A stretch of 64,000 nt of DNA from Poecilobothrus nobilitatus (GCA_947095535.1 OX352773.1:25255398-25319397), one strand, 5' to 3'; positions 22,165 through 33,803 are shown, numbered from the stretch's first letter. The notes: generated by a model from the sequence alone, not told the origin. Program-made: numbers and translations.

Positions 22165-23521
22165 CTATATTTTATACATAGTATAAACAAAAAAATTTTT
22201 GTTGTCAACGTGTGTGTAACTACGACATGCTAAGTGCACAACATCAAAAAACAATTGTATTATGTTTGTATATTTTAGAAATGCTACTGTTGTAGCTCCA
22301 CTGCTTCCATTTCCTGTCCATGAAAATTCCTTCAACAGTTTTTGTTCAAAAATAGTTGCAGATATTAAATTTGCTATTTTTGTTGGATCAGCATTGCCGT
22401 TTGTTCCACCAACCGTAGATAGAGTTTTAACCTAAAATTCAAGTGGTTTTACTTTTTAGTTGAATTCATTGCACTTAATTAATAATTTAGGAAATTTATT
22501 TAATAAAAACTAATACTTACGATTTCCGATTTAAAATTTGAGTCACGTAGCTGTTCTTCAAACATATCCACTTCATTTATTGTCTTTAATGGACAATTGA
22601 TGCTGCGGAGATCCATCAAATCCGGATTGGCAATATTTTTTTGTGATTGCATTTCAGCACGAATTTGTTTAAGTAGAACTGAAATTTTAGCTATTTCATT
22701 TTCTTGTACTTCAAGTTTTGTCATTATTAAATCTAATTTTGCATCCAGCTGATTCGGAGAATCTAAAAATAATACAAATGTATTGTATCTACTTATTTGA
22801 TATTAATAAAATTTTTTTATTACTATTTGATTTCATAGCATCCAATTGTAGTAATACCACTTCTCTTTGGTTTCCAGTGCCAGTGTCATAATCTTGTTTT
22901 TTTGATGATTGTTCCGTGTTATAATAGTGATCGGTTGATTGTAAGTGCTCAGTTTCAATGATATAAGATTGTTCTGTTGATTGTAAATGTTCTGTTACAG
23001 CACCATAATCTTTATCTATTGAGTGTACGACAAATTCAGAGTCGCTTGATATGGGGACGGATATTGTTTCGGTATCTAAGGTTGATAATGCCGCGAATAT
23101 TCCTGGATTAACTGCTTGTGAACTCTGCATATTTTCGCTTAAATTTCTGAACATTACATCATGATTTTCAAGATGAATTTTTTTGAATTAATGTCTGAAG
23201 TTTTTTTTGAATTAATATTGTCGCTTCCTTTGATTACCTTGTAAGTATCTATAAAACGGATATAGTGATAATTCATGTTTTTTTTTGCAAACTAAAAATA
23301 CTTTTTTTTTTTCAAAAAATATAATGGTACCTTTCTTCCGATTCTGTATCTGTAAATTTTTCCCCATACAGTTTTTCTAATTCCATAGCTTCTATGTATG
23401 AGGCAATATTTGAAGCTTTAATGTTACAAACATATTTTTTCCAACTTAATTCTGGTTCCGAATATTTATTTTGTTTTAGTTTTTTAAAATTCTTATTTAC
23501 TTTTATATTATAACAGTCCAA
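22165..23521 (-). CDS. DUF4806-type protein, multi-exon (second copy)
   Basis: A spliced minus-strand gene. The first coding segment (23521 to about 23329) contains SWKKYVCNIKASNIASYIEA, a W-x-x-Y module seen at the N-terminus of transposon-borne DUF4806 proteins, ending at an AAAG|GTACC donor. The next (about 23154-22830) is acidic with an EHLQSTEQSY/EHLQSTDHYY duplication. Exon 22762-22521 has a coiled-coil (LEVQENEIAKISVLLKQ) and KTINEVDMFEEQLRDSNFK. Exon 22431-22165 carries the DUF4806 end (VGGTNGNADPTKIANL, EFSWTGNGSSGATTVAFL), after an in-frame ATC|GTAAGT to TTTTAG|GTTAAA junction. The join between the acidic exon and 22762 is unresolved, so the model is partial. The function is unknown. 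Confidence 0.6.
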
Positions 23522-24835
23522 AATGCTTGCACTAGCAATTCACTTTTATATTATAACAGTCAAAAAAGCTAAAGTCTTGCAATCAATTTTATTTTCTACT
23601 TTTTAGGGGGCGAATTTGGTTTCGATAAAAGCATATTTTAAAAAATATTACATATTATTTTATTTAAATTTGGTTTTTTTTTTTCTATTTGAACAACACG
23701 ACACGCTAAGTATATTAGTATATAGTATATACATTTAGTTTTATATATTTTTTTTATTAAGTGGAATTTTATTATGTTTAATTAATAATTACATTTCTTA
23801 TACGTTATACTTATGGGTCAATACTATGAAATATAATAATAATGTGTTTTTATTATTATTATAGGTTTTGTAATACAAAACCGTATAAAAAAATATATGT
23901 ACTTGTATTCAAAACTTAGCGAATGTTTGGCGAATGTCATAATAGTACGTAGTGGTGCGGCTGAAAACTACTAAATATAATTATAGATATATAAAAGTGG
24001 AATTTGACTTTAGCGAAAATAGAAAAATTAAAGTATGTATGCATATGCTTACGTAAACTCATAAAATATGTTTATGGTATGTTTACCCTATTTACCATTT
24101 AAATGTATTGCCAAAAATGGCGACCATCTTTGATGTTAATGTTTTTGAATTTATAATTTAAAATTTTAAATTAAAATCAATTAAAATCATGTTATTTATA
24201 TAGGCGTTTTTTCAACTTCCTTATATTTAAATTAAACATTATATTAAAATGCTAAAAAAAAAATCATATTGTAGCTTCTAATTTTCATTTTAATTTTTAA
24301 AATATAGAATATTTTGAAAAACCCTTCATGTTTTTCGAAGTAGAAGTCTTATATTTATCATAAATTTGAAATTGTACAAACTTTTTACGCATAAAACTAG
24401 GAAAAACTTAATAAAAACATAGGTATACATAGGTAATATAACAAGATGAAACTATAATTTATTATTATCTATTATTATATACATTATCTCTTATTATATA
24501 TGTAAATAGAAAATTATAAGTTTAATTTTACTATTTGCACGATTTTTATAAAAAAAAATAGTTGCAATGTATTCTTTTACTCACAAAATGGTTGCAATTG
24601 CGGTAGTAAAGTGTACACATATTATACAAAATGAAACCCTTTTCTCACTCTAATCAGTATGATTGACAACGGTCACATTTCTGTTATATAGAATGCACAC
24701 TATGTGCATGTCATTTTGCACACAATTATTCCCCAAAAGTGTACACTTTGGGCACTTACTGTACCAAAATGTAACATATTATTGTATGCTTAAGTTTTCA
24801 ATGCGCCCACACATTATGTACACAGATTCTAAATC
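23522..24835. other. Right subterminal region of CACTA-like element
   Basis: About 1.3 kb of AT-rich non-coding DNA between the DUF4806 gene start and the right terminus. The last 250 bases contain repeated GTGTACAC/TTGGG words (AGTGTACACTTTGGGCAC near 24740) and could be a transposase-binding region. No gene is seen. Confidence 0.4.
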
Positions 24836-24849
24836 TGGTTCCTTGGGGT
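24836..24849. repeat. Right TIR and GT target-site duplication
   Basis: TGGTTCCTTGGG (24836-24847) is the exact inverse of the left terminus CCCAAGGAACCA at 16190-16201. It is followed by the second GT copy (24848-24849). Confidence 0.85.
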
Positions 24850-25230
24850 ATGAATTGAAAATACTATGAAAATCATAATTTGCGCTTGTGAATGCAGGAG
24901 ATCTATAAAGAATAGCCAAATATAATATATTATTCGCATTTTGTACTTTGACTACAAGCCACCAAATTTTTACTTCATTAACCTCACGTTTTATAACTTC
25001 ATGTGACCACTGTTTTTTAATATAAATCAGTACACCCCCTGTATGCCTGGAAACGGAATTTACTGCCACTACATTATAATTATCGATGTTAATTAAATTA
25101 TCACAGTCTTCATCCGATAAATGAATTTCACTTAACATTACAAAGTCAAAATTGTTTTTGACAACATTTTCCTCCAATTCGTCAAAGTTATGAATAACAC
25201 CTTGTACATTTAATTTTAAGTAAAGACATT
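24850..25230 (-). pseudogene. LINE ORF2 5' part: endonuclease N-terminus
   Basis: Minus-strand start of the endonuclease of the split LINE. The segment FDFVMLSEIHLSDEDCDN holds the catalytic Glu strand, followed by HTGGVLIYIKKQW and LYLAILYRSPAFTSANYDF. This part ends exactly at the transposon junction and continues in frame at 16187. The frame extends upstream of the first Met (25177) to about 25230, so the true start is probably further 5'. Confidence 0.8.
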
Positions 25231-25235
25231 GAATT

Positions 25236-26385
25236 TTATTTAATTGCTAATACATATATAATTCTCTTTTTTTGTATATTTAATTTTGTTTGGTAAATAG
25301 GGCAATCCTTACTTTTTGTATCATGGTCCACTTTTACGTTTGCTAAATTAAGTTTGTCCTTGGCTCTACAACAATTTAAACAACTTATAGCATTTTTTTC
25401 ACAATCCTTGGCTATATGTCCAATTTCTCCACATTTATAACAGCATGCTCCTATAGTACACTTATCTGCCACGTGATTGTATCCATAGCACTTGTGACAT
25501 CTGAGTACCCTTACTAATTCGTACACTTTACACCTATTCCATTCAATATTGATTCTACGTTTTTCCAAAAAATTTTTAAACACCGTTCCATCTACCTCTA
25601 TTATCGCATTAAAACTATCGCTTTTTTAGACTGATACACTTTATGACATTCAATTATTTTCATTTCAAAATTATTCTGTGCTCTAATAGTTTTTTCAATT
25701 TCAACTGCACTTAATTTTTTTCTCATACCAACTACTAAAATTCTATTATTCATATTTATAGCTTTTACTTCATAGTTTTCACCTAAGTTCTTCTCAATTT
25801 CCAGTTTCATTTTATCAGCTGATCAGTTTGTTCACACAATTAATTGACACCACACCATTTTTTTTAAATTTTTGAATATTATTTATTTTTACAGATAATG
25901 CTGAAGGATTAATTATATTTTTAATTTCACTAATCGTTTTTTCACTATCTTGATCTTCTTTTCATTTGACAATTAATGGCATTCTTAATTGATCTGCATA
26001 AGATATTTTTTTTTTATTTTTCATTTCATAATTTTTTTTAATTTCATTCAACATATCATTTTTAAACCCTTAATATTTTTTTCCAAATTTTCAATATTAT
26101 TTTCATTACTTCATTTACTTTTGATATATTATTCTCATTCATTTCTTTCAATAATTCTTTAATGTCACTTGGATTAATATTCTTTAAACTTTCTTTTATC
26201 TCACTCAAATTAATATTTATCGACCGTATTTCCTGCTCACAGCATTCATCACATGAGTATTTTTCATTTCTGTTTGTATTTAAACAATGCAAGTCTGCTC
26301 TTGTTAGTTTTGAGCAGATTGCTACATCCCAATGCACAAAACTCTCACTAGTTTTAATAGGTCGTTTACAGCTTTTTTCATTCAA
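25236..26385 (-). pseudogene. LINE ORF1: PHD-like finger, RRM-like, CCHC
   Basis: Minus-strand ORF1 of the split LINE. The N-terminus (26385-26062) has a degenerate PHD-like Cys/His set (HWDVAICSKLTRADLHC...YSCDEC) and a heptad-like Asn/Glu region. The middle (26060-25601) is RRM-like in two frames (INPSALSVKI, ENYEVKAINMNNRILVVGM). The C-terminus (25583-25236) has three knuckles: CHKCYGYNHVADKC, CYKCGEIGHIAKDC and a longer CLNCC...KDC. The order PHD, RRM, CCHC is typical of Jockey/CR1-type ORF1 proteins that bind and chaperone LINE RNA. Stops near 26060 and 25600 inactivate it. Confidence 0.75.
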
Positions 26386-26594
26386 ATTACACTCACTTTT
26401 TATTTATGATTTTTTTTTTTTTTATATTCTATGATCATAATAATTATTTTTATTTTTTTGTTTTAAACACTTCAATCTATGTAATTAATTTATTTTTAAG
26501 TAAATATAAATTCGTTTTGTTTTAATTTAAACAAATAAACTGTTTACTTTTTCACAAATGAAAAAAATCCTAACAATCAAAAAACGGGCTTCAG

Positions 26595-26813
26595 ATGAAA
26601 CTATTAGAAGAACAAACTAAAATTTTAACAAAAAATAATGATAATTTAACAAGTAACGTTCGATATAAACGAAAAATTTATGAACTGAAACAAAAGAAGT
26701 ACAAAGCTTATAAAAATTATATAGACGAAAAACTAAAGCTGCGTCATGAAAAGAATGAGGGGAAAATGGCCCTATTGAATTTGAAAACTAAGCAATATAC
26801 TTTGAAAAAGTAA
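26595..26813 (+). pseudogene. Harbinger Myb-like protein, C-terminal fragment
   Basis: A 72-residue plus-strand ORF, entirely charged and coiled-coil-like (YKRKIYELKQKKYKAYKNYI). It resembles the C-terminal tail of the Myb/SANT-like accessory protein of PIF/Harbinger elements and lies tail to tail with the Harbinger transposase at 27151-28255, the usual two-gene layout. The DNA-binding N-terminus is missing. Confidence 0.45.
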
Positions 26814-27150
26814 TTATATGAGGAAAATCTTTGAAATGTGATGTAACATTAATATTTATAATAATACTTAATATATTTTGTGCTCAAATTTTTAAGTTTT
26901 TTTTTTAAGTTATTAGTCTATGAAAACTGAATTACGCTTCAAGTTTTATAATAATTATGTTCTTGTGTTCATTTTTTTATGTTTTTTTTTTAAGCAAAAC
27001 TGAATTACGCTGTGAAAATAATGTTAATTTTTATTTTTTATGTTAAATTTTTAAGAGAAAATAAAAGATAGATATATTTTGATAAAATTTTTTTATTTTA
27101 AAATTTAGATTTTTTTCATTAATAATCTCATTATTATAATAAAGAGTTCA

Positions 27151-28255
27151 TTATACATCTCTAATAGTTACAGTTTTAGAATTTTTTAAATCTTCTTCAT
27201 GGTTTCCCATTTCAATATTCGGTTGATGCATTAATTCTTCATTGAAAATATTTTCTACTCGATAATTAATACACAAATTATGCAATGCACAACACACATT
27301 GCCAATTTGTATACATTTTTCAGGACGGTAATGTAACGTCCGTTCGCCCAAAATACATCGAAATCTATTTTTCAACACTCCAATTGTTCTTTCAATAATA
27401 TTTTAAACTTTAGTATCTTGCTGATTGAATATTTCCCGACCCCTATTAGTGTTGTTGGCTCTTGTCTTATATGGGATCATAAGGCATAATTTTAACGGGT
27501 ATCCTGAATCACCTATAGAAAATCAAAATATTAAATTTTTATGAAAATTAAAAAAAAAACCTTACCATACACCTAGAAGCCAAGTATTAATTTCACCATT
27601 CGAGGTTAAATGAGTATCTAGAGAACTAGAATTCCAGACAAACGAATCATGACACGATTCTGGGTACTTAGCCTCAACGAAGCGTAGCTTCATTTGATGA
27701 TCACAAACCTAAAATATATAGTATATTATACAATAATTCGTATCATAGATTTTATCATAAAACTTACCAACATTGTATCAAACTATAAAACCCCTTACGA
27801 TTATAGTACAGTATCTTCTCATCTTTACTTGGCGAACATTTTTTAATGTGGGTGCCGTCAACATAACCAATTACACCTGGTAAACGAAAATTTTGATAAA
27901 AATGTTCCTTAATTTCATTTTTTTCTTCTTCAGTGTCCGGAAATATTATCATTTCTGGCAAAGATATGTTTCGAATAAATTTAGCATATCTTTTAGTATA
28001 GCCGAAAATGTTGACTGCGCTACTCCCACATTAAAGTCGTTTCCTCCACCTGTTCGCCTTAATCGAAAATATTTTATGAAGCTAGAAGAATTGAAAAATA
28101 ATTTCAAAACCAAGATAATTTTCAAAAACTTACATAGTCATGTGTTTGATTTGAATGATCTCGGACGATTTTTCTATTTATTCTTGCAATACCTTCACTT
28201 TCTTCATCAGAATTCGATGAAAAATAAAATACAAACGACGACATTTTTATATTAA
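27151..28255 (-). pseudogene. PIF/Harbinger transposase, decayed
   Basis: Minus-strand DDE transposase in pieces. The start at 28255 (MSSFVFYFSSNSDEESEGI) ends at a TAT|GTAAGT donor, and the next segment (about 28080-27960) reads FRLRRTGGGNDFNVGVAQS. 27961-27764 holds the first catalytic block, RLPGVIGYVDGTHIKKCSPS. The following part holds PESCHDSFVWNSSSLDTHL (second Asp). 27420-27151 holds the [15 protein letters not shown] block (catalytic Glu) and the ALHNLCINY tail. Several stops and shifts separate these blocks. Such transposases cut with help from a Myb-like partner, whose remnant is on the opposite strand. Confidence 0.8.
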
Positions 28256-28282
28256 AATTTTATTTAAAAACACGGCAAAATA

Positions 28283-28655
28283 CTTTTTCCTTTTAATTTT
28301 TTGGTCTTTTGGTTGAAAAATAATGCAAGTTAAGCAGTTCGTAATATGATATTTAATTTTTTTTCTCATATTAGGAAACCAATAAGTTTATGAAATTAGA
28401 TTTTGAGTTTAGTCTATTCCCACATGACCAACACCGTCATGATATTTTCTAATCACGTTAGTAATCATTGATTCATTCAGGCACATAAAATAATATATCT
28501 CCTTTAACTTTTCTATAAACAATTCCATTTCTTAATTCGTAATAAAAAATTTATTTATCTCTTATTTCTAGAATTTTTCGAATAGAGAGAATAGATTTAT
28601 CTTTAAGTTGGGCAACAATGAGCGTTTTTTCTAAGTCGTTAGTATTCTCTAGTAG
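28283..28655 (-). pseudogene. Gypsy integrase N-terminal zinc-binding domain
   Basis: Minus-strand integrase HHCC domain in several frames: GIVYRKVKGDILFYVPE, NVIRKYHDGVGHVGI (paired His), then TYWFPNMRKKIKYHITNC-LTC (paired Cys). It continues from the RNase H across the LINE tail insertion and stops at the Harbinger border before the DDE core. Confidence 0.75.
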
Positions 28656-28662
28656 TAAAATA

Positions 28663-29382
28663 AACACATAGAACTGAATGTGGGAACAACGAACCCACAA
28701 ACAGGTGTTGCATATTATTTAATCGATTCGACAACCTTTTCTGTGACACAATTTCAAAAAATGCTTACAAATCTAAATTACACAACTTTCTTAAACAATC
28801 GTAAAACATTGACATAATTTATTTCTAAATGACATAATTTATTAATAATAATATTTCCTTTGTTTTTTTTTTTTTTTTTTTTTTACATAATTAACTAACT
28901 ATAAACTCTAAGTAATAAAAATTTAGCATAAGTATTATGTGATAAAAAGAAAAAAAAAAAAACCATATTAAAAGCATTGACTCATTTTACATACATAAAA
29001 TAAAAATAACTTTTATCTTTATTGTACCTATTATAATTAATTTAATTTTAACGAAGTACAATAAAATTATTGTATCATCGTACATCTTTTTTTTTTTTTA
29101 TCTTTCTTAATAGTAAAACTAAGCTAAAGGCTTAACTTAGCTTCTTTATATTGCTCTGAATGATTCATAATTCATACATATAATTTTTAAATGGATCTAA
29201 AAAAAAAAGAAAAAAAGAGAGAAAACAAAAGAAAAAAATAAATTGTAATTTTTATTGTAGTCTTAAGTCAGCAAAATAATGTAATTTTTTTTTGCATTGT
29301 ATTGTGTAATAATAATTTTAAGTTTAACTTAAGAATTTTTGTAACGACCTTGCTTCGGTTCTGAAATAAATAATTAAATAAA
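28663..29382 (+). mobile_element. 5'-truncated LINE 3' end in gypsy pol
   Basis: A 720-bp insert flanked by TAAAATA (28656-28662 and 29383-29389). It ends on the plus strand with ACCTTGCTTCGGTTCTG and an A-rich AAATAA/TTAAATAA tail, the signature of a target-primed LINE insertion. Its first 140 bases contain a short open frame (about 47 residues to a TAA near 28815) that may be the end of LINE ORF2. Removing the insert rejoins the gypsy frame exactly (RCNNIL|LLENTND). Confidence 0.8.
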
Positions 29383-30078
29383 TAAAATATTATTACAACG
29401 AGACAACGCATCTACATGCTGCATTTGATTGCCTTCTCTATGAATAATTTCAAAATCATAATTTTGAAGTATAAGGGCCCAACGATTAATTCTGGGATGT
29501 ATTTCCTTTTTTTGTAACGTTTGCTTTAGGGCATTACAATCAGTGAAAATTTTAAAGTTAATTTCATGTAAATATACATGAAATCTTTCTAATGCATAAA
29601 CAATAGCTAGAGTTTCTAGCTCGAAGCTATGATACCGTGCTTCTGTTTCTGAGGTTCTTCGGCTAAAATAGGCTATGGGATGGAAATACCCATCTTTTTG
29701 TTTTTGCAAGATCATAGCACCAAAACCTACAGACGAGGCATCCCAATGAAGTTCTGTTGGTGCCATTGGGCAATAAATGCTTAATACTGGCGCACACATT
29801 AACTTTTTTTTTAATATTTCAAATGCATTTATTTCTTTTTCACCAAATTCGAAACAAGTATTCTTTTTTAAGAGATCGCTCAAAGGCTTTGAAATTGAAG
29901 ACATATCCTTTATAAATTTTCGGCAATAATTAGCCAAACCCAAGAACCTGCTAAATTGATGAATATCTTTTGGAACAGGGTACATATTGATCGCATTAAT
30001 TAGATCAGGATTTTGGAAATGCCATCGATTGAAACAAGATATCCTAAATATTCTATTTTTCTGACGGCAAAACAACAT
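29374..30078 (-). pseudogene. Gypsy RNase H and RT connection
   Basis: Minus-strand continuation of pol. It holds the RT thumb/connection (FSRFLGLANYCRKFIKDMS, SISKPLSDLLKKN) and a Ty3/gypsy RNase H with LHWDASSVGFGAMILQ (first Asp), FELETLAIVYALERF (Glu), FTDCNALKQTL (Asp) and the C-terminal HVDALSR. All catalytic residues are present. It overlaps the RT frame by about 80 bases in another frame (30000-30078), so one indel separates the two halves of pol. Confidence 0.88.
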
Positions 30079-30521
30079 TTAGATAAATTTAATTCCAAAA
30101 CATTTTGCACTAATATATTAAAAACTTTTTTTAATATAATCAAATGTTCTTCAAAAGAAACAGTTGCGATTAATATATCATCAAAATAACATAAAACCTC
30201 GTCATTTGTAATTAAATCTTGAAAAATAAGGTAAATAAACCTTGTAAAAACAGCCGGTGCATTAGCTAGTCCAAAAGGCATTTTCAAATACTCATACTGA
30301 CCATTTGGGGTAACAAATGCAGTATACGATATACAGTCCTCAGCCATTTGGATTTGATTGAATCCGCTTTTAAGATCTAAAAGCGTAAAAATTTGTTTAC
30401 CTTTCAGTCGATCTAAATGATCGTCTATTAAAGGTAGTGGGTATCGATCTCTAATTGTTAATTTTTTTAATTCTCTGAAGTCAATGCACATTCGGGTTTC
30501 TCCATTTTTTTTTCGGAACAA
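30000..30521 (-). pseudogene. Gypsy reverse transcriptase
   Basis: Minus-strand Ty3/gypsy RT with MCIDFRELKKLTIRDRYPLP, FTLLDLKSGFNQIQM, YLKMPFGLANAPAVF and the catalytic box YFDDILI. The core is open for 173 residues. The upstream end is interrupted near 30521 in an A-rich run (FRKKNGE follows VLVP in another frame) and the downstream end is shifted into the RNase H frame. The sequence is close to the consensus of its family apart from these indels. Confidence 0.9.
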
Positions 30522-30618
30522 GAATTACGCGAGAAGCATATGGAGAAAACATAGGCCTTATAATATTACGTTTAAGCAGATCTTCTATTATCTTACTAAC
30601 TTCATTCTTTTCCAAAAA

Positions 30619-31372
30619 TTATAGCTTTTTCGGTGTAAAATAAAATGGTTTTTTTTGTTTAAGAATTATTTTGAGTTCATATTTTGTTTGTGGTTCAATC
30701 GGTCTTTCAATATCTAAATAATTATTTTTAATTAAACTTCTAACTTGGATACGCTTAGACTCACTCATATCACCTATATTTAAATCTGAGCAAGAATCAA
30801 TATTATTTTCAATGTTAATATTAAGTAATTCAAAATAAGCGTTTTCCAAATTTCTTATGTTATGCACATTTGAGGGAAATATTAATTTTAAATCGTTACC
30901 TTTTAAGTAAATTTCTAAATTATTTTCCTTTATATAATCTCTTCCCAGTAAACAATCGTGCGATGTCGTCCAATCTGGCGCAACTCTAAATTTTACTTTA
31001 CAAATTTCATCATTAATTTTTATCCTTTCTCCCAATATTCCAATGACACTAAGTTTAGAATTATTAATACCTGAAAAATTTAAATAATCATTAGTCGAGT
31101 AATAAAATTTTCAGAAATTAAACTTATTTTTATAATTAAAATTGGACTTCCTAAATCTAGCACAGCATTAATCCCCTTAGTTTTAAATTTGTCTGAATAA
31201 ATTTTTATTTGATATGCAGGTTGTATGCAATTAACTTCTGAATCGTTGTTTTTGTTTGGACAATCTTTAATAAAATGTCCCTGCTGATCACACTTAAAAC
31301 ATCGATTTGATTGTTCAGGTGATCGTTTGCATTCATTCGAACCATTACCAATGATCTTGATAATCTAAAAAA
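30619..31372 (-). pseudogene. Gypsy gag knuckle, protease and linker
   Basis: Minus-strand region. A single CCHC knuckle (CFKCDQQGHFIKDC, about 31275-31315) ends gag. The protease follows, with LDLGSPI where the active site DTGS is expected, so the catalytic Thr is replaced. 31035-30619 holds WTTSHDCLLGRDYIKEN, the ILGxDxL-like end of the protease, and the linker to RT with PIEPQTKYELKI. A stop near 31075 and one near 30618 break the polyprotein. Confidence 0.7.
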
Positions 31373-31858
31373 AATTCTTTCTAAATTTTTATGAAATTTT
31401 CAACACTTTTAACCCTTAACCGCATGAATTTTTTTGTGTACTTGAAAAAATTATTTTTATGTTTGTCACAAGATTCGCTTACAAAAATTATTCAACAGTA
31501 TATAAATTTTCTTTCGAGTTTTCCGAGAAAATGCGACTTTTCATTACTTGCATATCTGCAAGATCATGCAAATTGAAGCATTATGTGAAAAACTTTTTTA
31601 TTAGTTTTTTTTTAAATATATTAATGAAAAGCTTTATTTTTAACTTTTAATTTGAGCATTTTATTTATAACAAAAATTTTATTAGATTTATAACATTTCA
31701 GTTTTTTATAAAAAATACTAAGTTAAAAATATTTTTTTTTAAATTAATAAATTCATAAAACTTCATAAATAGAAATATATAAATAAAAAGAATATTCATT
31801 TTTAGTTATATTATATAACAAGTCTAATTAAAAAAAGAATTTCATAACTTAATAGTTA

Positions 31859-33710
31859 CTATCTATGGAATAAAGTAAAACAGTTTCTGTCTTTGTTAAA
31901 ACATACGGCTGTATCACATTTAGAACATTTTACAAATGTATAACCTTTGCAATCAGGAAGTTTACATTGCAAACGTTTATCACACCAAGTTGGCCAATGA
32001 TCTGTAGCATCGATTCTAATTTCTTTTGGTGGTATATGGCCACTTGTTGCTTTCTTACGCTTCTGCTCCAATCTTTTATTTATTTCAGACGGACGACCTA
32101 CTCGCTTCAAACCCTGACCGCCTTTGCATAAGATTTCTCCAATTTCTAGCCTATAGTTTGGTAATGTGAGAATATGGTTCTCGTTTGTACAAATATGTTC
32201 TTGGACGCGTTTGTACAGCAACCAGGAATTAACCACGGTCATATCCAACAAATGATAAAATATTCGAAGGTACCATTTTTTTGATCGGAGTTTGATTTTA
32301 TATCTACCAATTAAACTGTCCAATTTATCAACTCCTCCCATATAAGAATTATATTCTTTAATAATGCTCGGACATTCGATTACACGTTGTCCTAATTTTT
32401 TATCAAACCGTTCCGATGTTTGTAAAGGCAATCGTCCTACGTAATTCGAAATAAGATTTACTATTTTCGTATCTTTCCAAGCAACTGTAGTTATATTTTT
32501 TCCATCAATATTTCCCACATATTCTATCGATGTACCTCGTGGATCCTTCTTCATTTCTTTATCATTTGGCAATTTGCAATTCGATATACGATTTCGACGA
32601 ATCGTACCTAAGCATAGCATTCCATTGTTTGTTAACTCAATTACTAACGGGATTGATGAATAATAATTATCGAAATATACTCGATAATTTAAATACTTTG
32701 GCACTGGACGCAATAATCTTATTACTGTATTGGCGCTGGCCCCGAGATCTTCTTCTTCTGCTAAACGTTTTGCTGAGTCATTTTCTTGACCAATGTATAT
32801 TTCGAAATTATAAGAGAATCCAGATTCGCCTGAGAGCACAAACAGTTTGTAGCCCCATTTGTGAGGTTTGTTTGGTAGGTATTGTTTTAAATAGTGTTTA
32901 GCCTTAGTGGAACAAAGCTGTTCATCCACTGCTAAATACTGTTCCATTGGAACTTTTCGCAAATTTTTCAACAGCATATCAATAATTGGTCTTAACTTGA
33001 AAAGACGGTCATGAGCCTCATATTCTCTAGGAAGCATATATTCATTATTGTTGAAATGTAAGTTTTGTTTCACTTTATCAAAATTATTCACAGACATTGT
33101 ATTTTTTATAATTTCATTGCCAGTAATAGTCCCCCAATACCGACGGTAATCTGGTATTTGTATTATAGACATTAGAATACAAATTCCCAAATATTTTCTA
33201 ATTTCTAAGCTGGTCAAACATTTTGGATTATTCAAATTTGTTTGACAGCTATACAAATTGCTTTCTTCAACAATTTTTTCTACAATAGAATTACCAAAAA
33301 GATAGTTAAAACAACTGTATGGAGTAGTTAAATTGCAAATTTCATCGGGTAAATCATTAGTACCCCGGAACATTATTTCATTTTCCGTCGCTAAAAAATC
33401 TTGAAATTATATTTGGATATGTTTTTTTTTTATTGGTTGTAGGAGGCGGTACTGCATTTGGCATTTGAACATTATCTTCAAAAACAATAGGAATATTTGC
33501 AATGTCAAATAATGATTCATAGTCTTGGTTTTCAATATCATAGTCACTTTGTTGTAGAATTTCCTCAGAGTCTTCCTCAAACTTTCGGTTTATTTGAACA
33601 TTTACCTCAATATCAGCATCATTATTATCATCAAATTCATCTTCGCTTTCACTCCAATTTGCAATTATAGCTTCAAGTTCTGCTTCTGTCAATACAGGCC
33701 GACAAGTCAT
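31859..33710 (-). pseudogene. piggyBac transposase, single T-run frameshift
   Basis: Minus-strand transposase of about 615 residues, ATG at 33710. The acidic N-terminus (LTEAELEAIIANWSESEDEF) is followed, after a one-base shift in a six-T run near 33400, by the DDE_Tnp_1_7 core: YLGICILMSIIQIPDYRRYW, the catalytic strand QYLAVDEQLCSTKAK, VYFDNYYSSIPLVIEL (second Asp) and NSYMGGVDKLDSLIGRYK (third Asp region). The C-terminal cysteine-rich domain (CKLPDCKGYTFVKC-SKCDTAVC) that binds the terminal repeats is complete. One T fewer would restore the frame, so this is either a very recent mutation or an assembly error. The element is otherwise intact. Confidence 0.93.
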
Positions 33711-33803
33711 ATTGCTGATAAAACAGAAATTTACTTATATTATGTAGGTAATAAGAAATAAAATAAATCAAAATACTATTGAATATTTAAATTCGTTTCG
33801 TTT

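Larger units (their letters stand above)
16190..24847. mobile_element. CACTA-like transposon with transposase and DUF4806 gene
   Basis: An 8658-bp DNA transposon with 12-bp terminal inverted repeats (CCCAAGGAACCA), flanked by a 2-bp GT duplication, inside a LINE endonuclease whose frame is restored when it is removed. It carries a transposase on the plus strand (16640 to about 21310) and a DUF4806-type gene on the minus strand (23521-22165), arranged tail to tail. A hAT element (18138-20659) sits inside the transposase. Without the hAT the element is about 6.1 kb. A 2-bp duplication fits CACTA/EnSpm, although the termini do not begin with CACTA. The superfamily rests mainly on the transposase. 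Confidence 0.85.
13675..26430 (-). mobile_element. Jockey/CR1-like LINE split by a CACTA-like transposon
   Basis: A minus-strand non-LTR element with ORF1 (PHD-like finger, RRM-like middle, CCHC knuckles; 26385-25236), endonuclease and RT (25230-24850 continuing at 16187-13845), a 3' UTR and an A-rich tail at 13675-13745. An 8658-bp transposon (16190-24847) interrupts the endonuclease. Without it, and with one copy of the GT duplication removed, the frame reads ...HSIFNSY|VEELSAFKN... without a break. The element itself is about 4.1 kb. Scattered stops in ORF1 and RT show it is no longer coding. The 5' end is approximate. Confidence 0.85.

Noticed and set aside
33398..33403. Programmed ribosomal frameshift in the piggyBac transposase
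   Set aside because: piggyBac transposases are normally one frame. A single-base indel or sequencing error in a homopolymer explains the break better.
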